DNA of 18,986 bases from UBA993 sp964485855 (lineage in GTDB: Bacteria; Bacillota; Dethiobacteria; DTU022), in the NCBI GenBank assembly GCA_964485855.1, contig CAZAKI010000037.1:1-18986 (forward strand). Direction: 5' to 3'. This document shows positions 6,839 through 15,242 of the stretch, one piece after another (position 1 is the first letter of the stretch; the number at the start of each line of letters is the position of its first letter). Under the pieces are notes generated by a model. That model made no database searches and was not told where the DNA came from. It saw nothing but the letters and a program-made list of their open reading frames with translations. The translations under genes and the position numbers were made by a program.

Positions 6839-7822
6839 ATGGAGCGTACCGTGCTGACCCTTGTTGCTTTGCTTTTAGCATATTTGCTTGATTTAGCAAT
6901 TGGCGATCCGCATTTTTTGCCGCATCCTGTTCGTTTTATCGGCCGGGTTGGGAAGATTCTAGAAACGGTAATATTTCGGATCAGTGTTGATTCATCCTGG
7001 CTTAAACTGACCGGATTTCTGATCATGGTTATTGTTACCGGCGGTTCGGCAGTAGCAGTTTTTTTACTGCTGGGGGCTTTTTATCGGCTTAATACGATTG
7101 CCGGAGTGCTCTTTGAACTATACGTGTATTATCTGGTTCTGGCCGGCGGAGATCTGCGCAATCATCTGCAAAAGGTAAAGACTGCTTTACTCGAGGGCAA
7201 ACTTAATATTGCTCGACAGAAAGTTGCCCTACTGGTCAGCAGGGATACAGATTATCTTGACGAACATGGCATCTCCAGGGCTGCGCTGGAAAGCTTATTT
7301 GAAAACAGTTCAGACGGCCTGGTTGCGCCTCTGTTATTTGCGGTAGTGGGTGGTCCGGCCAGCGCTGTATTTTATAAAGCAGCCAGCACTCTTGATTCAA
7401 TGATTGGTTATAAGAATGAAAAATACAAGGATTTTGGGTTTGCCTCTGCCAGACTCGATGATTTGCTTAACTTAATACCGGCCCGCCTGACGGCTTTTAT
7501 TATTCTGCTGGTCGGAATGGGCGATCAGGAGATTGCCAAAAGTTGGAAAGTTTTAATGGCTGATCATAATAAGCATGAAAGCCCGAACAGTGCCTGGCCC
7601 GAAGCAGCGGCTGCCGGGGTGCTCGGGGTATGCCTGGGCGGCAAGGTTTCGTACGAAGGTCGACTGAAAGAACGCCCTGTGATCAATAAAGGTGGGCGAA
7701 AAGCTTCAGCTTTCGACCTGGAGAATGGTCTTAATCTTTTCCGGCGTTTGTCTTTGTCGGTTTTTTTATTAAGTTTAGTCCTGGCCTCACTGTTTATCAG
7801 GATGGAGGTATTTAAGTTTTGA
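6839..7822 (+). CDS. cbiB: Adenosylcobinamide-phosphate synthase CbiB
   Basis: A 327-residue membrane protein that attaches (R)-1-amino-2-propanol phosphate, or aminopropanol, to adenosylcobyric acid. Its N-terminal L-D-L-A-I-G-D-P-H-F-L-P-H-P-V-R at residues 17-32 is the family signature. Others are F-E-N-S-S-D-G-L-V-A-P-L near 155 and S-P-N-S-A-W-P-E-A-A near 250. Several hydrophobic helices place it in the cytoplasmic membrane with CobS. The ATG directly abuts the cobU stop codon. Its amino-alcohol substrate would come from CobD, encoded two genes downstream. In aerobic-pathway naming this protein is also called CobD, which should not be confused with the decarboxylase here. Confidence 0.94.
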   Translation: MERTVLTLVALLLAYLLDLAIGDPHFLPHPVRFIGRVGKILETVIFRISVDSSWLKLTGFLIMVIVTGGSAVAVFLLLGAFYRLNTIAGVLFELYVYYLVLAGGDLRNHLQKVKTALLEGKLNIARQKVALLVSRDTDYLDEHGISRAALESLFENSSDGLVAPLLFAVVGGPASAVFYKAASTLDSMIGYKNEKYKDFGFASARLDDLLNLIPARLTAFIILLVGMGDQEIAKSWKVLMADHNKHESPNSAWPEAAAAGVLGVCLGGKVSYEGRLKERPVINKGGRKASAFDLENGLNLFRRLSLSVFLLSLVLASLFIRMEVFKF

Positions 7823-8637
7823 AACACTATCTGCGGGCCCTTTCTTTTTTAACGATTATCCCTTTACCATTTATAAGTTTCGATCAAAATGGTCGAAAAT
7901 TAACTGATGCTGCCGTAGCTTTTCCCCTGGCTGGGGCAACATTGGGTTTAATTCAGGCCAGTTTGGCTTGGTTGCTTTTAACCATTCTGCCAGCAGGCCC
8001 GGTAACGATAATCTGTCTTTTAGCCGGTTTCTTGCTTACCCGTGGTCTGCATATTGATGGCCTTGCCGATACCGCTGATGGGTTAATCGGCACTACAAAC
8101 CGTGAAAAAGCTATTCGGGCGATGACCGACAGCGCAGTTGGGGTAATGGGTGCCTCGATTTTACTGCTGGTTTATCTTTTTAAGTATAGTCTCCTTACTG
8201 ATTCAGGTGATCTGCTGCCCTTGGCATTATTTTTCATGCCCTTGGTTGGCCGCTGGGTCATTGTGTTTACCGGTAGTCTCTATAATCCAGCCCGTGAAGA
8301 GGGCCTGGGTGATCTTTTTTTGCGCCAATTGGGGTTGCGCCATTTTATAATAGCTTCTCTGGGAATGATGCCGATCATGGTTTTAATCTTCTGGCTGTTG
8401 CCTCCCTTGACTAGACCGGTTTTAACGGCTTCAGGGGTTGCCCTGATCAGCTCCTGGTTACTGGCCGGCTATGCTAACCGCAGACTGGGTGGCCTGACCG
8501 GAGATATTCTTGGAGCAGCCAGCGAATTGGGCGAGGCAGTTTTTTTACTTTGTTTTTATCTATTCCTGAAACATAGCAATTTGAATATATCTTTGATCAA
8601 GGCGGTGTCCCAAATTGTCTCTAATCTCTTGGGATGA
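7819..8637 (+). CDS. cobS: Adenosylcobinamide-GDP ribazoletransferase (cobalamin synthase) CobS
   Basis: A 272-residue polytopic membrane enzyme that joins adenosylcobinamide-GDP to alpha-ribazole phosphate, producing adenosylcobalamin 5'-phosphate. The diagnostic acidic motif H-I-D-G-L-A-D-T-A-D-G sits at residues 78-88, followed by R-A-M-T-D-S-A-V-G-V-M-G-A at 100-112. The protein opens with A-L-S-F-L-T-I-I-P-L-P, also typical. The TTG start at 7819 overlaps the cbiB stop by four bases, and a GGAGGT site at 7803-7808 lies ten bases upstream. Its 3' end overlaps cobD by 23 bases. Confidence 0.94.
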   Translation: MKHYLRALSFLTIIPLPFISFDQNGRKLTDAAVAFPLAGATLGLIQASLAWLLLTILPAGPVTIICLLAGFLLTRGLHIDGLADTADGLIGTTNREKAIRAMTDSAVGVMGASILLLVYLFKYSLLTDSGDLLPLALFFMPLVGRWVIVFTGSLYNPAREEGLGDLFLRQLGLRHFIIASLGMMPIMVLIFWLLPPLTRPVLTASGVALISSWLLAGYANRRLGGLTGDILGAASELGEAVFLLCFYLFLKHSNLNISLIKAVSQIVSNLLG

Positions 8638-9718
8638 AACTGGTGGTCATGGTGGGGATCTTGCCAAAGCCCTGGAACTCTGGAATCCAGAAGCCGGAGA
8701 ATTTATAGACTTCAGCAGCAATATTAACCCCCTCAGCCCTCCTGCCGGGTTGTTAGAGCATCTGACCGCTTTTTTACCGGGAATCACTTCCTACCCGACT
8801 CCGCAGGCCAGAAATCTAAGACACAAACTGGCCGGATTCCTTGGGATTACCGAAGATCGCTTGCTGCTGGGAAACGGTGCCAATGAGCTGATCCACCTAG
8901 TAATGCTTTGGCTGAGACCAAGACGGGTGCTGATCCCTGCTCCCTCTTTTTCAGAATATGAACGGGCGGCTATGTTGGCAGGCTCCCTGGTTGAAAGGTT
9001 TCCCTTAATGCCAGACGCGGATTTTGATCCGGCGATGATCATCAGCAAGTTGGAAAAGGGAGATCTGTTGGTTTTCTGCAATCCGAATAATCCAACCGGA
9101 AAGTTATATCGGCGAAAAGAACTGGTTGAGGTGCTGAAGGCGGCCCAAGAACGAGGCGCGGTTGTGCTGTTGGACGAAAGCTTTATCCTGCTTAGCGGTC
9201 ACGCAGAAGAAAGCTTGTGTGACATCGAAGAAGAGCGAATCTGGGTAGTATTATCACTTACAAAAATCTGGGGTTTACCCGGATTACGCCTCGGTTGCCT
9301 GATCGGTCCGCAGCAGGGAATACGACAATTGTCGGGGTGGGGTGATCCCTGGCGGGTTAACTCGTTGGCTCAACAGGCCGGATTATATTGTCTCGAGCAA
9401 AACAATTTTATTAAAAAGACTCTGGAACTGATTCAATCTGAACGAAAATACCTGGCAGCCGGAATTAGTGCTGGGGGTCGGTTTCAGGTTTTCGAAGGAG
9501 CTGCCAATTATTTGCTGGTGCGTGGTCTTGATTCTTCTTTTCAGGTTGCTCGCTTCCAGGCCGCCCTGGCTCGCCGCGGATTGTTGGTCAGGCGTGCCGA
9601 TAATTTTCCGGGTCTGGATCATCATTATTTCAGGATAGCTATCCGCAAAAGAGCGGATAACGAACGTTTGTTGCAGGCAATTCATATGTGGTGCAGGGAA
9701 CAGCCGTCAGCTGAGTAA
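8615..9718 (+). CDS. cobD: L-threonine-O-3-phosphate decarboxylase CobD (PLP enzyme)
   Basis: A 367-residue fold-type I PLP enzyme. The family decarboxylates threonine phosphate to aminopropanol phosphate, the linker used by CbiB. The N-terminal H-G-G-D region and I-D-F-S-S-N-I-N-P-L at 31-40 are specific to CobD within the histidinol-phosphate aminotransferase superfamily. Other visible sites are G-N-G-A-N-E at 86-91, N-P-N-N-P-T-G at 156-162, Asp187 for the PLP ring nitrogen, Lys217 in S-L-T-K as the Schiff-base lysine, and Arg225. Length matches CobD without a zinc-finger tail. The TTG start lies inside cobS and only a weak GGCGGTG site precedes it (8601-8607), so expression may depend on translational coupling. 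Histidinol-phosphate aminotransferase is the alternative, but context argues against it. Confidence 0.88.
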   Translation: MSLISWDETGGHGGDLAKALELWNPEAGEFIDFSSNINPLSPPAGLLEHLTAFLPGITSYPTPQARNLRHKLAGFLGITEDRLLLGNGANELIHLVMLWLRPRRVLIPAPSFSEYERAAMLAGSLVERFPLMPDADFDPAMIISKLEKGDLLVFCNPNNPTGKLYRRKELVEVLKAAQERGAVVLLDESFILLSGHAEESLCDIEEERIWVVLSLTKIWGLPGLRLGCLIGPQQGIRQLSGWGDPWRVNSLAQQAGLYCLEQNNFIKKTLELIQSERKYLAAGISAGGRFQVFEGAANYLLVRGLDSSFQVARFQAALARRGLLVRRADNFPGLDHHYFRIAIRKRADNERLLQAIHMWCREQPSAE

Positions 9719-9738
9719 AGTAAGGGAGGAAAGCAGTG

Positions 9739-11250
9739 ATGAAAAGCAGTTTAATGATCCAGGGAACCGCTTCCTCGGTGGGAAAAAGTATAATCTGTGC
9801 CGCTCTGTGCCGCATCCTAAAGCAGGAAGGTTTCAAGGTTGCTCCCTTCAAATCACAAAATATGGCCCTCAATTCGTTTGTGACCAGGGATGGTTTAGAA
9901 ATGGGAAGGGCCCAGGTGATGCAGGCCGAAGCGGCCGGCATCGAACCACTGGTTGAAATGAATCCGGTTTTACTCAAACCAACCTCTGATCAGGGATCCC
10001 AGGTTATTGTAATGGGCAAGCCGATCGGCAACATGGGCGCCATGGACTATTTTCAGTGGAAGGAAAATTTGCTGCCCGTTATTGACCAGGCTTATCAAAA
10101 ACTTAAGGCCGATTATGATCTGATTGTAATCGAGGGAGCGGGCAGCCCGGCAGAAATAAATTTAAAAGACCAGGATCTTGTCAATATGGGGTTGGCAAGA
10201 CGCTTGCAGGCACCGGTTTTACTGATTGGTGATATCGATCGTGGCGGGGTGTTTGCTTCTCTTTATGGGACGGTAGCTCTGCTTGAAGCAGAGGAGCGAC
10301 AGCTGCTTAAAGGCGTGATTATTAATAAATTTCGGGGGGATCCCAAGGTTTTAGAGCCGGGACTGGAACAGCTGGAAAAGCTGATTTCTTTACCGGTACT
10401 GGGAGTTGTTCCGCTGGTCAAGCTTAACCTTGATGATGAGGATAGCGTCACGGAACGTTTTGTGCGTCGGGGTGGTTCTAACGAACTTAAAGTTCAGGTT
10501 ATACTTTTACCCCGGATTTCCAATTTTACTGATTTTAATCCCTTTGAACTCTTTGAGGATGTGAGTTTGACATATATAAGGGAACCGCAAGAGCTTGATT
10601 CGCCCGACTTACTGATTATTCCCGGTTCGAAAAATACGATTGAAGATCTGCTTCATTTACGGAAGATTGGCTGGGAACAACCGCTCAAAGCTTATGCTAA
10701 TAGCGGTGGCTTGCTGATTGGCATCTGTGGTGGATTTCAAATGTTAGGAACAAGTATCCTTGACCCTGGACGAGTGGAAAGCAATTTCCCTGAGGTTGCA
10801 GGTCTCAATTTATTGGAGCTCGAGACTGTAATGGAGAAGCAGAAATCTACTAAGCAGGTTGAGGCGTGCTGGCAATTCCGGGATAGACATTTCTTTTCTT
10901 ATATGGGAACTGAAGAGAAGCTAACCGGTTATGAAATACACATGGGTCAGACCAACTACGGACCGGTAAGGCAGCCTTTACATATTTTCAATGAAAATCG
11001 ATATGATGGAGCGGTTAATACCGAAGGCAATGTTTTTGGCACTTACTTACATGGCATTTTTGATAATTTAAACTGGACTGGCAATCTATTGAATGCTGCC
11101 CGGTTGCGGAAAGGTTTACCAGAAAAGCAGTACAAACTACCGTCGACCTACCGGGAGCATAAAGAGAAGGAGTATGATCTTTTAGCGAAGGTAGTTCGTG
11201 ATAACCTGAACATGATCAAAATAATGGAGATCATTGCCGGATCCGGATAG
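9739..11250 (+). CDS. cobQ: Cobyric acid synthase CobQ/CbiP
   Basis: A 503-residue glutamine-dependent amidotransferase that amidates side chains b, d, e and g of adenosylcobyrinic acid a,c-diamide to give adenosylcobyric acid. The N-terminal dethiobiotin-synthetase-like ATPase shows G-T-A-S-S-V-G-K-S at 9-17, F-K-S-Q-N-M-A-L-N-S at 37-46 and G-D-I-D-R-G-G-V-F at 164-172. The C-terminal class I glutaminase-like domain has the nucleophile Cys330 in G-I-C-G-G-F-Q and His438 in G-T-Y-L-H-G. Length is usual. The ATG at 9739 is favoured over the adjacent GTG at 9736, since GGGAGGA (9724-9730) is eight bases away. Its presence implies processing of incomplete corrinoids, not only simple cobinamide salvage. 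Confidence 0.95.
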   Translation: MKSSLMIQGTASSVGKSIICAALCRILKQEGFKVAPFKSQNMALNSFVTRDGLEMGRAQVMQAEAAGIEPLVEMNPVLLKPTSDQGSQVIVMGKPIGNMGAMDYFQWKENLLPVIDQAYQKLKADYDLIVIEGAGSPAEINLKDQDLVNMGLARRLQAPVLLIGDIDRGGVFASLYGTVALLEAEERQLLKGVIINKFRGDPKVLEPGLEQLEKLISLPVLGVVPLVKLNLDDEDSVTERFVRRGGSNELKVQVILLPRISNFTDFNPFELFEDVSLTYIREPQELDSPDLLIIPGSKNTIEDLLHLRKIGWEQPLKAYANSGGLLIGICGGFQMLGTSILDPGRVESNFPEVAGLNLLELETVMEKQKSTKQVEACWQFRDRHFFSYMGTEEKLTGYEIHMGQTNYGPVRQPLHIFNENRYDGAVNTEGNVFGTYLHGIFDNLNWTGNLLNAARLRKGLPEKQYKLPSTYREHKEKEYDLLAKVVRDNLNMIKIMEIIAGSG

Positions 11251-11308
11251 TAAATTAGCAGTGAAAGATAAAAAAGCGAACAGATTATACCGAGAGGAGA
11301 TATTAGTA

Positions 11309-12418
11309 GTGAGTGAAGAAAAAAGCTTGATCCAACAATTACAGAAAGCAGTCAAAGCAGTGAAACCTCTGGACAATAGTGCAATGGAAAGAGCACGCGC
11401 CCGGGTGGATATTTTAACCAAGCCTCAGGGCAGTCTCGGCCGAATAGAAGAGCTTGCCATTCAACTTGCTGGAATAAAAGGTGATTTTTTCCCAGTAGAT
11501 ACCCGGAAAAGGGTAGTAGTAATGGCCGCAGATCACGGTATAACCGCGGAAGGGATCAGTGCCTATCCGTCCGCGGTAACGGCTCAGATGGTTGCCAACT
11601 TTACCAGTGGCGGAGCGGCGATTAATGTCCTGGGACGCCAGAGTGGAGTAGAAGTGCAGGTGGTTGATGTCGGTGTAAAAGTTGATCCTAATCTGCCGGA
11701 AGTTAAAAAGGTCCGGATTAAAAGTGGTACAGATAATTTTCGTCGAACTGCGGCGATGAGCCGAGTGGAAGCTCTTCAAGCTTTACTGGCCGGAGTGGAA
11801 TGTGCCGAAGAAGCAGATTTAGCCGGGATCAAGCTTTTAGCAACAGGTGAAATGGGCATTGGCAATACAACAGCAAGCAGTGCTGTAATGTCAGCGCTTA
11901 CCGGATATGATGTTTCGCTTGTTGTCGGCCGGGGGGCCGGATTGGATGACCTTAAACTGAAGCATAAACAAAAGGTTGTCGAGGAAGCACTACAGATGCA
12001 TCGGCCGGAGAAAGAGGATCCGCTTGATGTGCTCAGTAAAGTAGGCGGACTTGAAATAGCAGCCCTGGCCGGTTTGATAATTGGGGCAGCCGGACGGAGA
12101 ATACCGGTGGTAATCGATGGTTTTATTTCAAGTGTAGCAGCCCTGGTTGCCGTTAAATTTTGCCCTGATGTTTTTCAGTACCTGGTGCCATCTCACTTGT
12201 CTGCAGAATCGGGTCATGCTTTACTGATGGACTATCTTAGTCTGAAACCATATCTTCATATGGGGATGCGCCTTGGAGAGGGAACAGGGGCGGTTTTGGC
12301 TATGCACCTAGTCGAGGCAGCAGCGCGGCTGACCGTCGAAATGGCAACTTTTAAAGATGCTAACGTTAGTAACAAGGAAGAAGAACCTGTCAAAACAGAG
12401 CTAAGGAGAGATCATTAA
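11309..12418 (+). CDS. cobT: Nicotinate-nucleotide:dimethylbenzimidazole phosphoribosyltransferase CobT
   Basis: A 369-residue enzyme that transfers phosphoribose from nicotinate mononucleotide to the lower-ligand base, giving the alpha-ribazole phosphate used by CobS. Motifs are T-K-P-Q-G-S-L-G-R at 37-45, A-D-H-G-I-T-A-E-G at 74-82, G-E-M-G-I-G-N-T-T at 180-188, V-G-R-G-A-G-L-D-D at 206-214, and M-R-L-G-E-G-T-G-A at 320-328. Glu324 is the likely catalytic base, equivalent to Glu317 of the Salmonella enzyme. The GTG at 11309 is chosen because GAGGAGA (11294-11300) lies eight bases before it. A TTG at 11234 would add 25 residues with no ribosome binding site and overlap cobQ. Confidence 0.93.
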   Translation: MSEEKSLIQQLQKAVKAVKPLDNSAMERARARVDILTKPQGSLGRIEELAIQLAGIKGDFFPVDTRKRVVVMAADHGITAEGISAYPSAVTAQMVANFTSGGAAINVLGRQSGVEVQVVDVGVKVDPNLPEVKKVRIKSGTDNFRRTAAMSRVEALQALLAGVECAEEADLAGIKLLATGEMGIGNTTASSAVMSALTGYDVSLVVGRGAGLDDLKLKHKQKVVEEALQMHRPEKEDPLDVLSKVGGLEIAALAGLIIGAAGRRIPVVIDGFISSVAALVAVKFCPDVFQYLVPSHLSAESGHALLMDYLSLKPYLHMGMRLGEGTGAVLAMHLVEAAARLTVEMATFKDANVSNKEEEPVKTELRRDH

Positions 12419-12421
12419 AGA

Positions 12422-13063
12422 GTGGAGATATATCTGGTTCGGCATGGGGAAACTGAATCGAACAAGGAGCGGCGTTACCAGGGTTGGACTGAATCTCCCC
12501 TTTCGGTCCAGGGGCTGAGTCAGGCGGAAAAAGCTGCCCACTTTCTTGCGGCTAGAGGGATTAATGAAATATATTGCAGCGATCTAAACCGGGCTTTACA
12601 CACGGCGAGGGTCATCGGTGCCGGTTGCGGCGTAAAGCCGCTTGTCACACCTCTCTTACGGGAAATTCATTTTGGGCAATGGGAAGGGCTAACCTTTGAC
12701 GAGATTGAAAAGGACTGGGGTGTAGAGATTAGCCGTTGGCTGGATGATCCTTTTCATAAATCGGCTCCAGGTGGGGAGACACTGGGTGAAGTTTGTTCCC
12801 GGATGAGCACATTTATCAGCCGACTCGTAGCACAAAATGAAGTTGAACGACGGATAGTAGCTGTCAGTCATGGTGGTTCGATCAGAGCCCTGCTTTACAA
12901 GCTGCTTAACCTTGATCGAGCATCATTCTGGGATATAAAAATTGATAACGCTTCGATCAGTCTGATTAGTAAAGCAGGGGATCGATTTATTGTTGACTAC
13001 TACAACCGGATCGATCATTTAGATGCCGGTAATAAAATGGGGGTTAATCCGGATGGTATTTAA
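12422..13063 (+). CDS. cobC: Alpha-ribazole phosphatase CobC (histidine phosphatase family)
   Basis: A 213-residue member of the histidine phosphatase (phosphoglycerate mutase-like) superfamily. It carries V-R-H-G-E-T at residues 6-11 with nucleophile His8, Y-C-S-D-L-N-R-A at 51-58, R-E-I-H-F-G-Q-W-E-G at 80-89 and the second catalytic histidine, His150, in V-S-H-G-G. In B12 synthesis CobC removes the phosphate from adenosylcobalamin phosphate or alpha-ribazole phosphate. The family has many substrates, so the assignment rests on its place after cobT. The GTG start at 12422 has AAGGAGAG at 12403-12410. Its last 11 bases overlap the next gene. Confidence 0.82.
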   Translation: MEIYLVRHGETESNKERRYQGWTESPLSVQGLSQAEKAAHFLAARGINEIYCSDLNRALHTARVIGAGCGVKPLVTPLLREIHFGQWEGLTFDEIEKDWGVEISRWLDDPFHKSAPGGETLGEVCSRMSTFISRLVAQNEVERRIVAVSHGGSIRALLYKLLNLDRASFWDIKIDNASISLISKAGDRFIVDYYNRIDHLDAGNKMGVNPDGI

Positions 13064-13733
13064 GAGCAATAAAGGCGAAAGTGTCTTCATTTCCTGGAGC
13101 GGGGGTAAAGATTCTTATCTTTCCCTGCTACTGGCCAGGGAAAAAGATTTGAATGTTGTGTGTCTGCTAAGCTTTGTAGGAGCGGACGGTTATAGCCGGT
13201 CACATGGCTTGAAAACAAACCTGCTGAAAGAGCAGGCAAAAGCGCTCGGCCTTCCCCTCCATCTTGAAGAGGTTACCTGGGAAAGTTATGAGGCAGGATT
13301 CGAAAGGGCAGTAAGGGTGCTAAGAGAGCATTATTCTATAACAGGCGGTGTTTTTGGCGATATCAATCTTGAAGAGCACCGTCAGTGGGTTGAGAAAATG
13401 ACCGATCGCTGCCAAATTAACTATAACCTGCCCCTGTGGCTGATGGAAGAAAGAGCTGTATCCGAGGAGTTGATCAAGCGTGGAGGAAAAGCTTTAATTG
13501 TAGCGATCCGCAGCGATCTGATCGACCGTAAATGGCTGGGCCGGGTGATGGATGCAGATTATATTAATTATTGTGTCGACATCGGTATATCGCCTTGCGG
13601 CGAAGGGGGAGAAGCCCACACTCTGGTAGTCGACGGACCATCTTTCCATCAGCCGCTGCACTACATTACCGGCTCTGTACGCCAAAAAGAAAACCGCTCC
13701 ATCCTTGATCTGTCACTGCCCCCAACTTCTTAG
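13053..13733 (+). CDS. DUF71/COG2102 PP-loop ATPase, B12-linked subgroup
   Basis: A 226-residue adenine-nucleotide alpha-hydrolase-like protein. The PP-loop S-G-G-K-D-S is at 16-21, and the family motif P-C-G-E-G-G-E-A-H-T-L-V is at 181-192. Archaeal and eukaryotic relatives (Dph6) amidate diphthine on elongation factor 2. Bacteria lack diphthamide, so that role is excluded here. Comparative genomics has, from memory, predicted that a bacterial DUF71 subgroup next to B12 genes acts in B12 salvage. Its place as the last gene of this riboswitch operon agrees. An ATP-dependent ligase or amide chemistry on a corrinoid is plausible but unproven. The ATG at 13053, overlapping cobC, has GGGGG at 13039-13043; an earlier ATG at 13023 has no ribosome binding site. 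Confidence 0.75.
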   Translation: MVFKSNKGESVFISWSGGKDSYLSLLLAREKDLNVVCLLSFVGADGYSRSHGLKTNLLKEQAKALGLPLHLEEVTWESYEAGFERAVRVLREHYSITGGVFGDINLEEHRQWVEKMTDRCQINYNLPLWLMEERAVSEELIKRGGKALIVAIRSDLIDRKWLGRVMDADYINYCVDIGISPCGEGGEAHTLVVDGPSFHQPLHYITGSVRQKENRSILDLSLPPTS

Positions 13734-13810
13734 CACAAAACAGAGAGTTTCGCGGTACTAGTACTGATCCTAATAACTGGATAACTTGATACACAGTGTT
13801 GCAGGGTTCT

Positions 13811-15085
13811 TTAAAAGGGGTTAAGGCCGCGGGCTTTCAGGTACTCGTAAATGATCATCGATTCACTTAAGATGACCAGGGAAGATGTTTCTTCAGGGTT
13901 ATACCCGGTTAGTTTGCGAATCTGATTCAGGCGATATTTCATCGTATGCCGGTGCACATAGAGCTCGGCGGCCGCGGTTTTAATATTATGATATTTGAGG
14001 TATATCTTTAAAGTTTTCATTAATGAGCCGCCGGTGCGTTGGTCATATTCAAAAAGCGGTTTTAAAGTTTCATTCAATTGATCTTCTAAAACATCTGTTT
14101 TTTCCATGGCGAGAATTAGTTTAAGCACACCTAATGTGGAATAATTACCATGACCGTATTGTTTTGATAACCCCAAGGTAGCCGCCCATAAGGCCTTTTC
14201 AGCCTGATCAACCGCTTTTTCCCAGCTGTTGATGCTTGGATGACATTTGCTTAAGCCCATAAATACCTCTAGTTTTGGACAAATCAGCCGCAGTTCTTCC
14301 AAGATCCTTCTGCTGGACTGAATGATACTGTCCCCAGATTCACTGCCGGCTAAAGGCTGCAATAGAAGGGTTAGATTGCTGCCGGTGATTCCAAGTAAAA
14401 AAGGAATGTAACGCTGTTCCATCAGTTGGAAAAGGTTAAAGCCAAGTTCTTCGAGAATATGATCTTCGGTGATTAAGGGAGAAGTTTTTCTGCTTTGGCC
14501 TTGTTCTGTTGCTGCAATCTGGCCTAGCCAGTAATCTTGGTCAATCTTGAACCCCAAATCGAGAAAATCCTGGTTCAGTGAAACCGGGTCAATTCCTTTG
14601 ACTAGCTTACCCCAGGTTGCAAGCATCGATTCATATTTGCGTTGTTTCTGATCGTTGTCTTTTGCGGATATATTTAGGCCTGAGTCCTCATTTTCGGTCT
14701 TTAAAAGTGAGAGCAGCAAGGCTCTGGTGATGCTTTTAAAACTGAGATCGGGAGGAACTTCGATCAGGGGGATTTTGCAATCTCGAAAAAGCTTGATCAG
14801 GGTTGAAGGGATTCGATCAATGTAATGACCTGTTTGGATTGCCACTGCTGCCAGGCGACGTTCGGCAAACAGTTCTACCATCTCTTTCTGCCGCGTCGGT
14901 CCAAGCGACTGAAGACCGTGGGCGGTTGTTATTAAAAACTCGCCGGGTTCAAGGTGGCTTAGATCGTCTAAAATCTCCAAGATGTTAACCCAATAAATAT
15001 TGTTGCTTAACCCTTCACCTGCGGTTAACAAATTGCACCGGCTAAAAATGTCAAGATTTAAGGCTTTTTGAACGGTAAGAGACAT
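13811..15085 (-). CDS. PucR-family transcriptional regulator
   Basis: A 424-residue regulator with PucR-family architecture. Residues about 3-130 are the PucR N-terminal (purine catabolism regulator-like) domain, with L-E-P-G-E-F-L-I-T-T at 45-54 and I-P-L-I-E-V-P at 105-111. A middle GGDEF-like sensory region follows. The C-terminal helix-turn-helix is at about 355-420, including A-A-A-E-L-Y-V-H-R-H-T-M-K-Y-R-L at 371-386. PucR proteins usually activate nitrogen or amino acid catabolism genes. It is divergent from the kam genes and is their likely regulator. I chose the ATG at 15085, where a GGTGGA site precedes it by six bases and the protein starts like its family. An ATG at 15166 would add 27 unconserved residues and falls inside a palindrome. 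Confidence 0.85.
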   Translation of the reverse strand: MSLTVQKALNLDIFSRCNLLTAGEGLSNNIYWVNILEILDDLSHLEPGEFLITTAHGLQSLGPTRQKEMVELFAERRLAAVAIQTGHYIDRIPSTLIKLFRDCKIPLIEVPPDLSFKSITRALLLSLLKTENEDSGLNISAKDNDQKQRKYESMLATWGKLVKGIDPVSLNQDFLDLGFKIDQDYWLGQIAATEQGQSRKTSPLITEDHILEELGFNLFQLMEQRYIPFLLGITGSNLTLLLQPLAGSESGDSIIQSSRRILEELRLICPKLEVFMGLSKCHPSINSWEKAVDQAEKALWAATLGLSKQYGHGNYSTLGVLKLILAMEKTDVLEDQLNETLKPLFEYDQRTGGSLMKTLKIYLKYHNIKTAAAELYVHRHTMKYRLNQIRKLTGYNPEETSSLVILSESMIIYEYLKARGLNPF

Positions 15086-15159
15086 TTTTTCCACCGCGCT
15101 ATCGTCTGATAATCTTCTGCTGTTTAATTCAATATTGTTGGCAGTGATCCTTCTTCTTA

Positions 15160-15174
15160 TATACATGGTGTATA
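15160..15174. promoter_or_regulatory. Candidate operator palindrome in pucR-kamB gap
   Basis: TATACA (15160-15165) and TGTATA (15169-15174) form a perfect 6-bp inverted repeat with a three-base spacer, in the 301-bp gap between the divergent pucR and kamB genes. It is a reasonable size for a dimeric regulator site, possibly for PucR itself. AT-rich palindromes of this size also arise by chance, so support is weak. Confidence 0.3.
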
Positions 15175-15227
15175 AATTTAACCTCTTTTTTTTGGCCTGG
15201 CTTGTGAAGGATTTCGCTTCTTAATTT

Positions 15228-15236
15228 TGGTATTCT
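15228..15236 (+). promoter_or_regulatory. Possible extended -10 promoter of the kam unit
   Basis: TGG followed by TATTCT (15228-15236) forms an extended -10 element. Its expected start point, about seven bases further on, falls at 15243, exactly where the inverted repeat of the leader RNA begins. No good -35 is present at 16-18 bases, which could mean the promoter needs an activator such as the divergent PucR protein. This is an inference from position. Confidence 0.35.
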
Positions 15237-15242
15237 TAAGTT

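Noticed and set aside
13755..13764. GTACTAGTAC palindrome in the gap between DUF71 and pucR
   Set aside because: It is a 10-bp palindrome with no loop or T run, between convergent gene ends. No terminator structure could be supported and chance is a sufficient explanation.
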